DNA from: Phytophthora sp. 'mugwort'
Taxonomy: Eukaryota > Oomycota > Peronosporomycetes > Peronosporales > Peronosporaceae
Reading direction: 5' to 3'
Length of the DNA stretch: 64,000 bases
NCBI GenBank assembly: GCA_033558025.1
Contig: JAUCEF010000005.1
Location: 7,936,001-8,000,000 of the forward strand
The notes under the pieces are model-generated. The model ran no database searches. It was not told where the DNA came from and was given only the letters and a program-made list of their open reading frames with translations. The position numbers and the translations under genes were made by a program. Shown here piece by piece: positions 10,829 through 21,797 of the stretch; position 1 is the stretch's first letter, and each line of letters opens with the position of its first letter.

Positions 10829-11599
10829 TCAGCCGCTCAGGCGTTCCTCGCCCACGGCGAATACAGCATCATTCCCGATGCCGCCTCTCTGGCTCGGACA
10901 GTCCCGCTTCATATGACCGACTTGGTCGCACCCGAAGCACTTGCCCTTGAAACCACCACCGTTCTTCCGTGGAACGTTCCCCTTGCGACCGTTCCCTTGG
11001 CCACCTTTGAACCTTCCGGCGTTCCCGTTTGCTCGGAACGTTTTCATCATGGTGGTGTCCTTCTTCTCCAACCGCTCATACTCTTTGAGCAGCTTCTTCT
11101 TCACCTCAATTAGCGACACCGCCTTAGCGTTCTCCACGATGGATGAAATCAGCTCGTACTCCGAGGTGAGACTGGTCAGCAGTACCAGCACCAGCCGTGC
11201 CTCATTGACGGGCTCTCCCAGCGTCTGCAACCCAACGACCAGCTCGTCGAAAGCGTCCAGGTGCTTGGCCATCGTCGTTTCATTCTCCATCTTGAACACA
11301 TGTAGACGCCGTGTCATGGTGACACGGTTCTGGAGCGTGGAACGGTTGTAAAAGCCACGCAGTGTTCCCCAGGCATGCATGGCACGCGTTGCAGACCGTA
11401 TCTTGGTCTGGTGCTGTAGTTCCACTCCTTGCGCGATGATCCCGAGCGCCTTCGCGTTCACTGAGGCGAACTCGTTCTCGGGCTTCACGACCTCAACATG
11501 CGCCAGCGGCCCCTTCCGGGCCAGGGTCATGCGCATGTTGTACTCCCAGTGGAAGTAGTTCCCACTCCCATGGAGGACTTTGGCGCGTTTCGTGGTCAT
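10829..11599 (-). CDS. copia Gag, copy in element 1 (intact)
   Basis: Identical 256-residue frame to 909-1679, with the CCHC knuckle CFGCDQVGHMKRDC and a basic tail. It is the only long intact reading frame of the element. Its survival next to a wrecked pol may be chance, since gag is short, or may reflect some selection on Gag; one sequence cannot tell. Confidence 0.88.
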   Translation of the reverse strand: MTTKRAKVLHGSGNYFHWEYNMRMTLARKGPLAHVEVVKPENEFASVNAKALGIIAQGVELQHQTKIRSATRAMHAWGTLRGFYNRSTLQNRVTMTRRLHVFKMENETTMAKHLDAFDELVVGLQTLGEPVNEARLVLVLLTSLTSEYELISSIVENAKAVSLIEVKKKLLKEYERLEKKDTTMMKTFRANGNAGRFKGGQGNGRKGNVPRKNGGGFKGKCFGCDQVGHMKRDCPSQRGGIGNDAVFAVGEERLSG

Positions 11600-11640
11600 G
11601 TCTTGTGCGTTCCGGTCGGTAGCGTTCCAGTCGGAACGTT

Positions 11641-11653
11641 GCGTCTGTTACCC
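11641..11653 (-). promoter_or_regulatory. candidate copia primer binding site
   Basis: Directly inside the 5' LTR, the minus strand reads GGGTAACAGACGC. It resembles, imperfectly, the initiator-Met tRNA primer site common in copia elements (TGGTATCAGAG). Assignment of the tRNA is uncertain. Confidence 0.3.
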
Positions 11654-11878
11654 TGTTGTGTCGAGGTTATTGATGTTAGAGGCAAATGCCGAAATGAGTA
11701 GATTAAAGTTACCTAAAGCTACTCTCTGTTGTCCCCTAGCCTTCCTTGTCCGTCCGAGGTCGCTGCTCACTATCCATGGCTGTTCAGCCAATAGGAGGAG
11801 CGTTCCAGCGGTTCAACATGGATCGTTGCGCGGACCGGTTAACGTAGTGAGCCGTGCAAGAGCGGTGCTATTACAACA
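11654..11878 (-). repeat. copia 5' LTR, element 1
   Basis: A 225-base LTR with TGTTG and CAACA ends. It contains the promoter side of the element by position. Confidence 0.93.
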
Positions 11879-11901
11879 CAGGCACCACATTTTGGTGCCT
11901 G
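11879..11901. repeat. perfect 9-base hairpin abutting the LTR
   Basis: CAGGCACCA, loop CATTT, then TGGTGCCTG, starting at the first base outside the LTR. It is present in all units (1959, 21798, 31718). Function unknown; it may be part of the older insertion target. Confidence 0.7.
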
Positions 11902-14900
11902 CGAATTCGAGAATGAACGTTGTGCTTCTAGAAGGCTAGCCAATACTAGCGGTGAATATGTTGGGTGGCTGAGATGAGTTAGTCCTCGTTGCGAGCTGCT
12001 GTGAGGCTAGTTTTAACCGGATTTCAATACACTCACTTTCCAATACTTACTCAGCATCCCAACAGAAATGTTTTGGCTTGCTGTATCCGAATAAACGAAC
12101 TATGCCACAATTCAAAACCTGCCAGGTAAAATGTCTTGGATATGGTTTGGCCTACTGAATCCGAATAAACGAATTATGTCTCAACTTGTATGGCTTCTAA
12201 GTCAGAGGCATGCGCCTCCTTTCGGACGCACAGGTTGCAGGTGGACACCTGCCGCGGATAGCTCTTGTAGCTGCCTGCGTGTCGTGCAAGATAATAAATG
12301 ATGGCGATGACTGAGCGAGCGAGCGCATCATATGCGCTGAAAGCTTCCGCACTTTTCAAGGGCAATCAACAATATCCTATTTAAAGCATATCGTTAGGAC
12401 ACACTATTTGACATCATTTAAATTTGATCGCGCATTCATTTTGATTTGAGTATTGTGCTTTCTACTCAAAATTTTCATGCGCGATTCATTGAATCAATCA
12501 CGCAAAAAATCGCACAAGGTCGCGAAACGCTTGTCTTCACTATGGCACCGTTAAATACGATTAAATTTGTTGCTAGCGCATAGACCGGGCATGAGTAAAG
12601 AACTGAAATATTGTATTGGCGCAATTCGCTCAATTAGTCAATTCTGGCAAATATAGCCGGGAAGTACAATACTGACTTTGTGAATAACGCAGTGCAAGGG
12701 TACCAAAATCCCCTATAAACCGATTATATCAGAAAAGTTTTATACCCAGTTTAAGCAGGAGAAATCCTTGATCAAAAATGCAGCGAACCGGCGACTTATA
12801 ACAGCCCTACCGAAACCGCGTCAAAAAGTTTGCTCTGTCCTAGTGACAGTGTCGCTAGGGAATTTTTATCTTTGCTTCACTACGCATGCCAGTCGTAACA
12901 TTTCTAGCGGGGTCAAAATCTAGAGCGAAGTCGCTCACGTCGAAGAGCCACTCCACCCTCTCGCGGCAACCCATGGCAAATGGTACAATGTACGCTGCAT
13001 GTAGCAGTTCACGGAACAGGCAGAAGACTCAAGTCGACCGGAGACGACACCCGTGTGGGAGAACCACCACTTCGACGCAACATGGTAGGCGAAATGATGT
13101 TGTTCTGCGAGTCAAGGGTGCGTCGAGAAAAGCTCTGCCTTAATAAATTGTGTCTTGACTTACCCAGTGCCAGATATATAGACTCTTCCTCGGGAGGTTC
13201 GGCGCGAGCTAACAATCCGTATTGCCGTGTAAGCTGTGGGAAATGCGTAACATATGCTCGTGCTTTTAAACTGACTGACTATTAACTATGCTGTTCTCGT
13301 GGAATGCACTATATCGGGGAGGAACAGGACTGTACCAACCGAAGACCCACGAGGGTAAGATTGGTAAATGCAAGAGGGATACCCTAAGTACACACTCATA
13401 TTGATCCTAAAGTGATCCTTGGACCGAAGCAGTAATAAATGGTTGGCTACTTCACGTACTCGTGTGAATAATTGCAATCCACCTGACGTGAATTTAAACA
13501 GGTATGAAAGCAGTTGCCTCCTGTATGATTGCTAGGTTAAGTAACAGGATTGAATCCTGAAGCTCTAGCAAAGAAAGGTGGACGGCAGGTGATGGCCAAG
13601 GCGGCGCAGGACAGGACAAGACAGTGGCGAGGGCGGATTGAAGGGACAGCGAGGACGTGACGGCGGCACAACAATGCGTGCTGGTGTGGCGTGCGCCGAC
13701 CCGCTGCCAGCAAAACCCAGCCGCTACGAAGATCTCAAGGGGATGAAGAGGAGGATGGTGAAGGAGAGATGACCCAGATTGCTGGACGTACGACGACCAA
13801 GAAAGGCGGCGGGGAGACACCGTGGTTGAATTGAGCGGCCCTGGACGGCTGTGAAGGGTCGGCTGTGAACCCACCGTGTCGACATGTAAGGGTAGGATAG
13901 GGATAGCCCTCACTTTCGGATTGGCCGTGCAGCGCTCAAAACACATGACTGAGACACCGAACGCCGGTGTTGGTGTTGAGGCGGATAAATACAAGTAAGC
14001 AGCTGAAGCTGAATTAGTGGTAGTGCGAAGTTCTTGGTGTGGCCCTCGAGTACCTAATGAAGAACGGGTATATGCAGCCCCGTGAGGTCGTCGATATCAG
14101 CAGCCCGCGACGCAAGGGGCAAATAGCCAAAGAGAGGGTACTAAGAGCCCCCGGTGCACCCCCTTGGCGAACCTCGGCGAGGTATCGAGTCAGCCCAACC
14201 ACCACTGTGCGTGCTAGGGAGAGTCGACTGTCGCTGCCGTGTATATTTCGTGTTAGTTAGGGCAGCTGGCGATCGTGGCCACCGGACATTGTCCCCGGCC
14301 AAGGATAGGACTGGCGCATGGTACGGGAGAGGCTGGAACAGAATATCGCTACTACTGAAGCACTGAGCTAACGACCCGCACAAGAGAAGAGGTGGCGCGC
14401 TTACTATTAATTAAATTTACGCTGTTAATTACTTTTACGTAATGCCTTGTCTTGCACGGAGTGGCTGGTGGAGACGGTACGATACCGATAAGCAAGTCAA
14501 ACTCGTTTAGTAGCGGATTACAACTACGGCACAATACTTCGACACGCTACGCATTTGTCTTGTATTATTTTTGCATTGTGCCTTCCGATGTGCTATCGTG
14601 GTCTCACTTGATTTGATCGAAGAGCGAAAGTTCTAATCCGATTTGATCGAAGTCATTTCAACAATCCTAAAATTTCTTACGGCTCACCAGAGAGCATTTT
14701 TATCAAAAGCAACCAGGTTAGGAACGAAATAATGGACGGCTTTTATGTAAGTCCATCAAATGGTAGGTGGATACCGTTCCAAATATTGTCCTGTGGGGTT
14801 TAAACACACACACACACACCCTAACCGATAACTTACTCTGTAATTGTGCCTCTTCGCCTCGCACGCAGCGAGTCACTTTGACCCAAGAGCGATTTGTCTC

Positions 14901-15886
14901 GGTCCTTACGTCGTATGCCGCGCATAGCTCCATTACACCCGCGAACCCGAAGGCGTACTCGATTAATGACAAATCTGTCCATGCCTTTTGCAGCAACAAC
15001 GATCATCTCCCGTTTCGCTTATTCAGCTTTGCTGTTCGCATATCATACGATAGCAAAAACCCGGTAACAACCCGCATCGAATCGAAGCAGACACCAATCA
15101 GAGGCATTCCTAGAGGAAGGGTGCATGATATTTCGCGATGATGACGACGCGTTTGTTCCGCAGCGAGATGTTCCCGCTCTAATTACCGGACCAGCTTTCG
15201 TCCGCTTTGTACTTTCGAGCCAAGGGTGAATGAAAGTCAAGTGATTGGTAATACGTCGTCAACTTCGTCAAAAGGGACAACCTACTTTTTCGCAAGCTGT
15301 TTTGTCGCCCAAGTACATTACTTGAAGCAGTGCATCGCAAATGAATCAAAAGAGCAGTGGTGTAGAGATCAGTTAACCGTGATGGCAACTTCGACTACAG
15401 CTGCTCGTTGACACGGTTGGCGGGTTTACCACTATTAGAAACAATTTTGTCCTCGCTTACTTCCGTCTGGGTGTCATTCTTATTTTTTAGCCGTCTCTTC
15501 CCTCCTCGAGCATCCTTCGGCATATTCAACAGAGCCCAGGATGAGTGTCTCCTGCATAAAGGCAAGCTGAAGTGTTCTTATAGAACGACACCTGCGTCAT
15601 TCAATCGGCTTTGTTGAATGCTCGTCCAACTATCATGATCTGTTAGACTGGTACTGCTCAGTTCTCTCAAGCGTTCATGATCATGATCACTAATCACTTC
15701 TGGATCGGCTGCCAAAAACTGATAGCAAGCAGGGAAGAAGTCTGGATATCTGTCTATCCAGGATACGTTACTGATGTCGCTGACGTCCTGGCGCTGTTGT
15801 CGAACATGGACGCATTGCGATCTCCGCTGCAGTCGCAGTCCAGCATGAACCCCCTTGACTGCGCGCAAATTGTGGCCTAAACTCCA
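11902..15886. other. non-coding spacer upstream of protease gene 2
   Basis: Same sequence as 1982-5966. I see no supported gene. The segment 12080-12185 holds a local duplication of about 72 bases around ATCCGAATAAACGAA. Confidence 0.75.
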
Positions 15887-15905
15887 GCTCATTTGCAGAT
15901 TTGCT
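15887..15905 (+). promoter_or_regulatory. oomycete Inr + FPR core promoter, protease gene 2
   Basis: Same GCTCATTTGCAGATTTGC match as gene 1, 45 bases before the ATG at 15932. Confidence 0.8.
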
Positions 15906-15931
15906 CTTTTCCAGCAACACGCCCCGACACG

Positions 15932-17014
15932 ATGAAGCTCGCTCTCCTGCTCACGCTCGCTTCTTTCGTGGCCTCAACGGATGCCGCAGTGCCTGTGGTC
16001 CCGACGGACCGTATGGCCCAGTTCCTTCGAGAGAAGGCAAATCTCGAGTCCGAGCTAACTGAGTGGAAGCAAAGTGATGCTGGTCAGTTCGCAGAGAATA
16101 ACGGCTTTGTTCCGGCTCCAGTGTCCCCAAACCGTTTGGGTGCTACCGGAGATGAGGAACTGCGTCGTTTCTTCTTGACCAAACTGCTGATTGAAGAGGC
16201 CCAAGCGTCAAACCCGGAGGCTGTCTTTTCGACTGACACGCCGTTTACGCTGATGACGGACGACGAGTTCAGCAAGTTCGTCGGTGAGTCATACCAACGC
16301 GGATCTGGACTTCTCGCAGACGCTTCGGTGGCTGCCGAAGCGCCTCTCAACTTGACGAGCCCTCTCAGCACTACCAAGGACTGGACCACGTCGGGATGCG
16401 TTGTTGATGTCAAGAACCAAGGTCAATGCGGTGCATGCTGGGCGTTCGCGGCTGTGGCTGCTCTTGAAAGCGCTGTGTGCATCGCAGGCCAGCCGCTCAC
16501 GCCACTTTCGGAGCAGCAAGTGGTGGACTGTGACAAGGCGTCGTACGCTTGCGAGGGCGGCTTCCCCAGCGATGCGCTGACCTTCATCCAAAGCGCCGGT
16601 GGTGTCTGCACTGAGGAATCCTACCCGTATGTATCGGGAGACACGGGCGACCGCGACACGTGCCAGTCGTCTTGCACCCCTGAAGCTGTGACTATCCGTA
16701 AGGTGGTGTCAGTTCCTCAGACTGACGCCGGATTGGTCCAAGCCATCAGCGGCCGACCGGTGGCCGTGGCCGTCGCTGCCGGCAACCCGACCTGGAAGCA
16801 ATACAAGGGCGGCGTGGTGTCTTCCTGTACGACGAAGGTTCTGGATCATGCCGTGCTTGCCGTGGGCTACACGTCGTCTTACTTCAAGCTTAAGAATTCG
16901 TGGAGCACCCAGTGGGGTGAGGCTGGCTACATCCGACTCAAGCGCGGCACGGGCACGAGCAGCTCCGGCACGTGCGGGGTGATCGGCCCCATGTCCGTCT
17001 ACCCGCAGCTGTAA
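15932..17014 (+). CDS. secreted papain-like cysteine protease (C1), copy 2
   Basis: Encodes the same 360-residue pre-pro-protease as copy 1: signal peptide, pro-region, and catalytic Gln165, Cys169, His306 and Asn322. Promoter, coding sequence and 3' flank match copy 1, so all cis elements should be equally functional. Because whole promoters are duplicated, the simple expectation is a dose increase of the secreted enzyme rather than new specificity. It reads away from the copia element that lies 277 bases downstream in the opposite orientation. Confidence 0.95.
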   Translation: MKLALLLTLASFVASTDAAVPVVPTDRMAQFLREKANLESELTEWKQSDAGQFAENNGFVPAPVSPNRLGATGDEELRRFFLTKLLIEEAQASNPEAVFSTDTPFTLMTDDEFSKFVGESYQRGSGLLADASVAAEAPLNLTSPLSTTKDWTTSGCVVDVKNQGQCGACWAFAAVAALESAVCIAGQPLTPLSEQQVVDCDKASYACEGGFPSDALTFIQSAGGVCTEESYPYVSGDTGDRDTCQSSCTPEAVTIRKVVSVPQTDAGLVQAISGRPVAVAVAAGNPTWKQYKGGVVSSCTTKVLDHAVLAVGYTSSYFKLKNSWSTQWGEAGYIRLKRGTGTSSSGTCGVIGPMSVYPQL

Positions 17015-17291
17015 ACACCGCACCCTAGTCTGGACAAGCTCAACTTTTTGTTGAAGTTTCTAACAGCAAAAAACTATCAGTGTTGTTTTCCATTGTTGTT
17101 AGGGAGCTTTATCTTGCGTTTTGTATGCTGGGAAAAGTGACTGAACTTATGATAAAACTACAGTGTTATGGACAAAGTCAAAATGCAAATTAAAAAAAAT
17201 GCTCTATCGAATTGAAAACCCTGCCAGGTAAAAATATCTTGAAATCCTGGCACCACCGGTGATGTCCCGTCACTGAAAATGATGTCCAGAC

Positions 17292-17519
17292 TGTTGAATC
17301 GAGGTTGTTGATGCTGGAGGCAAATGCCGAAGTGAGTAGATTAAAAGTACCTAAAGCTACTCTCTGTTTTGTCCCCCTAGCCTTCCTTGTCCTTCTGAAG
17401 TCGCTGCTCACCATCCATGGCTGTTCAGCCGGTAGGAGTAGCTTTCCAGCGGTTCAGCATGGACCGTTGCGCGGACCGCTTACCGTAGTAAATCGTTCAA
17501 GAGCGGTGCTATTACAACA
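17292..17519 (-). repeat. copia 3' LTR, element 2
   Basis: Matches 7372-7599. Confidence 0.93.
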
Positions 17520-17532
17520 CTCCCACTCACTG

Positions 17533-20500
17533 CTACGGCACGGTGACCCTATCCTTGATGCCAGTCGCTTCATGCAGGAACTTGAATGTCTTAGTTCCCA
17601 GTCCCTCGGTCAGCATGTCCGCCAGTTGGTGCTTCGTATCGACGTAGTCAACCTTGAGCGTTCCACGTTCTACGTTCTCGCGGATGAAGTGGTGGCGTAT
17701 CCACATGCTTGGTCCGTCCTGCATTGCTTGCCAGTGCAATAGCACCTTGGTTATCTTCCCAGACAAGCGTTCCTCCCACTTGCTTGCGACCCATGTCCTT
17801 CAGCATAGCACGCACCCATAGCACCTCTTGCGTACAAAGGCTTAGAGCCATGTACTCGGCTTCCGCAGAGCTGAGAGCAACCGTTCTCTGGTACTTCGAC
17901 TTGAATACCACTGGAGCGTTCCCAATCATCACCATGACACCAGACAAGGAACGTCGGTCATCAGTGTTACTACCCCAGTCAGCATCCGTGGGCGCTTCGG
18001 CAGTAACCGTACCGGAAACTCCTTGGTACATAATGCCATGCTCACGAGTCGACTTCGGGTATCGTAGAACGCGAATGGCTGCTTTCCAGTGCTGCGTTCC
18101 TGGGTTTTCGAGGAAGCGTGATAACTGAGTCACCATATACGCAATGTCCGGTCGGGTACAAGTCGTGATGTACATCAGACACCCGATCAAGGAACGGTAC
18201 GGTCTTGACCTCATTTCAGCACGTTCCCCACCGTAGTAGGTGACAGCAACGTCGATAGCTTTACGTTGGAAGCGAATGGGTTCTCAACCATCTTTGCGCC
18301 CCGCTGGTTGAAAAGTTCCACCACATCATCGATGTACCGAGTTCGCTTGATCATGAGCGTTCCGGCGTTCTTGTCATGGTCGATCTCCATGCCCAAGATA
18401 AACTTCACCGCGCCTAACTCCGTCATCTTGACGGCGTTCTTGGATGCCTCCTTGACTTCACAAATCTCATCGCTCGTCTTCGCAGCAATGATCATGTCGT
18501 CCACGTAAACGCACACGTACACGAAACCGTTCCGGGTACGCTTCACATAAACGCACTCGTCCGCACCACAGCTCTTGAAACCGTTCTTCATGAACACACG
18601 GCGAATTGTTTTGTTCCAAGCACTTGCCGCCTGCTTCAACGCGTAGATAGCCTTCTCCAGCTTGCACAGCATGCCTTAACGTTCTTCACAAATGGAACGT
18701 CCATATAGACCAGTTCCACCAAGCTACTGTTTAGGAACGCTGTTTCCGCGTCCAGCTGCTCCATCAGCGTAGCCGTATGCCGCACACACAGCTAGTACCA
18801 CTCGAATCGAGTTCATGTCTGCCACCGGTGAGTAGGGTTCAAAGAAGTCTATTCCAAACTTCTGCTTGAACCCTTGAGCTACAAGCCGAGCCTTGTATCG
18901 GATCACTCGACCGTTCTCGTCACGTTTCTTGGCAAACACCAACCGGCACCCAATCGGACGGGTGGCCGTTCCACATGAAACGAGGGTCCACGTATGATTC
19001 CGGGCGTGCGAGAAAAGCTCTGCGTCCATCGCCTGACGCCATTCAGCTGATTCATCGCTAGCAACAGCTTCTGCATATGTGTTTGGCGTGTCTGGAATGC
19101 CGTCAATACTCGCAGCATATGCCAATACTGCCTCAACAAGCAAGCCTTCTTCATCAATCCTGGCACGTTCGGCGATGGGGGCTCCCTGGAACGCGACCTT
19201 TCCGCCTCGGGGTGAAACACCAAGTAATCTTCATGGAACGCTTGAGGCGGTGGATGATACTCGGTCAGTTCCTGTCCAGTTGAAGTCGGTTCTGGTGGAG
19301 GCAGTTGGGTTGGCTAACCTCTTGCTCTGGTTCCACATCGTCCATTTCGTCATCCAGAACAGGTTCCTCAGCAGCTTCCATGGGTTCGTCCATAACCGGC
19401 TCACGTTCCACTGGTGGGGGAACATTTCCGTCATCACGTTCCGTAGTCAGATGGATGACCGTTCCAAGATGCGGCAATTGCGTGTCATATATACCGCCAC
19501 CTCACGCTCGTCTAGCTTCATCGATCGTGACACCTTGACTTTGGAAGCGTCCAAGTCAAATAAACGGTATCCTTTGACGTTCTCAGCGTACACGAGGGAC
19601 ATACAGCGGAAACCCTTTGACTCGAGCTTCGTCCTCTTCACATCATCAATGTGAACGTACCATTGCGAACCAAAAACGCGTAAGTGGTCCATACGGGGCT
19701 TCATCTTAAAACCCAACTCGTACGGCGTCACGCCCGCGTGTGCCGTGTTAATGCGACGGTTGATTCGGTACACTACTGTGCCCACAGCGTCTGCCCACTA
19801 CTCCGTCGACGCATCCTTGTAGTGTAGCATGTCCCGTTCTTTCTCCATGATCGTATGATCCATGCGTTCCGCCACTCCATTCTGCTGAGGGCTGTATGAA
19901 CGGTTCGTTTGTGCAAGATACCGTTCCGGCGGCACATCTCAGCTACCGTCTTGTTCACAAACTCCGTTCAATTGTCTGAGCGCAGACACTTCAAGCGTTC
20001 TCCCATTGGTTTTCATAGAACACTTGGAACTCCTTGAGCTTGCCGGCCACCTCGCTCTTCTTCTTCATGAAGTACGCTACTACATACCGTGAGTAGTCGG
20101 CCACGAGTTCCAGCGCATACTCCCCCCCCTCTGAGTGCGTTTTCATAGGGCCCATCACGTCCGTGTGTACCATTTCCAACCACGCGTGATGTCTTCGTCG
20201 GCGCTCTTGACGGGAACGACGCTACGGTCTGCTTGCCCTTTATGTAGCATCCGCACAGCGCCTTGATACCTCGCTTCACGCAGGCATGCCGTTCGTGGAA
20301 CGCTTTGTCTTGGTCAGTGCGTCCTTGCTTGGGTGTCCCATGCGAGCGTGCCATAGCTCCCACTCACTGTCTGCCCCGAGTACTGTACAAATTGTGTTTC
20401 CTCTTGCTGACAGTCCAACAGGAACGCTTTGCCCACCTTCTTCCCCATAGCAATTGCGCTGCTGTCATCCCAGGTGACACACGAGGAACGCTTGAACTCT

Positions 20501-20747
20501 ACACTCAAACCACGTTCCATAAGTCATCCAACTGACAGCAAGCGCCTATCAAGTCCTGGGATGTACAAGACGTCCATCATCTTGATGCGTCTGTTGTCCA
20601 GCCCCGTCAACTTCACAGTTCCTCTTCCATCAATGCGTAACTTCTTGCCATCCGCAATAGTAACCTCGACGCCAGCGTTCAGGGTCTCGCAGTCGAGCAA
20701 GTCGGAACGGTGCGGAGTCATGTTCGAGTAGCACCACTGTCGATCAG
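17533..20747 (-). pseudogene. copia pol, broken, element 2
   Basis: Same domain remnants as in element 1: RNase H 17533-18214, reverse transcriptase 18211-18672 and 18724-19143, integrase and protease from 19447 upward. It has the extra one-base deletion near 20279, which changes the frame between the pre-integrase zinc-binding segment and the upstream part. The substitution at 19782 changes one Ser to Gly in the integrase-side frame. Confidence 0.92.
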
Positions 20748-21518
20748 TCAGCCGCTCAGGCGTTCCTCGCCCACGGCGAATACAGCATCATTCCCGATGC
20801 CGCCTCTCTGGCTCGGACAGTCCCGCTTCATATGACCGACTTGGTCGCACCCGAAGCACTTGCCCTTGAAACCACCACCGTTCTTCCGTGGAACGTTCCC
20901 CTTGCGACCGTTCCCTTGGCCACCTTTGAACCTTCCGGCGTTCCCGTTTGCTCGGAACGTTTTCATCATGGTGGTGTCCTTCTTCTCCAACCGCTCATAC
21001 TCTTTGAGCAGCTTCTTCTTCACCTCAATTAGCGACACCGCCTTAGCGTTCTCCACGATGGATGAAATCAGCTCGTACTCCGAGGTGAGACTGGTCAGCA
21101 GTACCAGCACCAGCCGTGCCTCATTGACGGGCTCTCCCAGCGTCTGCAACCCAACGACCAGCTCGTCGAAAGCGTCCAGGTGCTTGGCCATCGTCGTTTC
21201 ATTCTCCATCTTGAACACATGTAGACGCCGTGTCATGGTGACACGGTTCTGGAGCGTGGAACGGTTGTAAAAGCCACGCAGTGTTCCCCAGGCATGCATG
21301 GCACGCGTTGCAGACCGTATCTTGGTCTGGTGCTGTAGTTCCACTCCTTGCGCGATGATCCCGAGCGCCTTCGCGTTCACTGAGGCGAACTCGTTCTCGG
21401 GCTTCACGACCTCAACATGCGCCAGCGGCCCCTTCCGGGCCAGGGTCATGCGCATGTTGTACTCCCAGTGGAAGTAGTTCCCACTCCCATGGAGGACTTT
21501 GGCGCGTTTCGTGGTCAT
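20748..21518 (-). CDS. copia Gag, copy in element 2 (intact)
   Basis: 256 residues, identical to the other gag copies, with CCHC zinc knuckle and an open frame to the TGA before the protease motif. Confidence 0.88.
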   Translation of the reverse strand: MTTKRAKVLHGSGNYFHWEYNMRMTLARKGPLAHVEVVKPENEFASVNAKALGIIAQGVELQHQTKIRSATRAMHAWGTLRGFYNRSTLQNRVTMTRRLHVFKMENETTMAKHLDAFDELVVGLQTLGEPVNEARLVLVLLTSLTSEYELISSIVENAKAVSLIEVKKKLLKEYERLEKKDTTMMKTFRANGNAGRFKGGQGNGRKGNVPRKNGGGFKGKCFGCDQVGHMKRDCPSQRGGIGNDAVFAVGEERLSG

Positions 21519-21572
21519 GTCTTGTGCGTTCCGGTCGGTAGCGTTCCAGTCGGAACGTTGCGTCTGTTACCC

Positions 21573-21797
21573 TGTTGTGTCGAGGTTATTGATGTTAGAG
21601 GCAAATGCCGAAATGAGTAGATTAAAGTTACCTAAAGCTACTCTCTGTTGTCCCCTAGCCTTCCTTGTCCGTCCGAGGTCGCTGCTCACTATCCATGGCT
21701 GTTCAGCCAATAGGAGGAGCGTTCCAGCGGTTCAACATGGATCGTTGCGCGGACCGGTTAACGTAGTGAGCCGTGCAAGAGCGGTGCTATTACAACA
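21573..21797 (-). repeat. copia 5' LTR, element 2
   Basis: Matches 11654-11878. Confidence 0.93.

Larger units (their letters stand above)
7372..11878 (-). mobile_element. Ty1/copia retrotransposon, complete but dead, copy 1
   Basis: A 4507-base element. The order on the minus strand is 5' LTR (11654-11878), gag, protease, integrase, reverse transcriptase, RNase H, polypurine tract and 3' LTR (7372-7599). Integrase before reverse transcriptase defines copia (Pseudoviridae type). Both LTRs have TGTTG and CAACA ends. By eye they differ at about 24 of 225 sites plus small gaps, so the insertion is old. Flanking 5-mers are CAGAC and CAGGC, an imperfect target duplication at best. pol is full of stops and frameshifts; gag alone remains open. 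Confidence 0.95.
17292..21797 (-). mobile_element. Ty1/copia retrotransposon, complete but dead, copy 2
   Basis: Same element as 7372-11878 with two private differences: C instead of T at 19782 (in the integrase region) and loss of one C near 20279 (GAG-pre-integrase region). The latter makes it one base shorter and adds a frameshift. Otherwise it matches its neighbours, including the old lesions. Confidence 0.95.
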
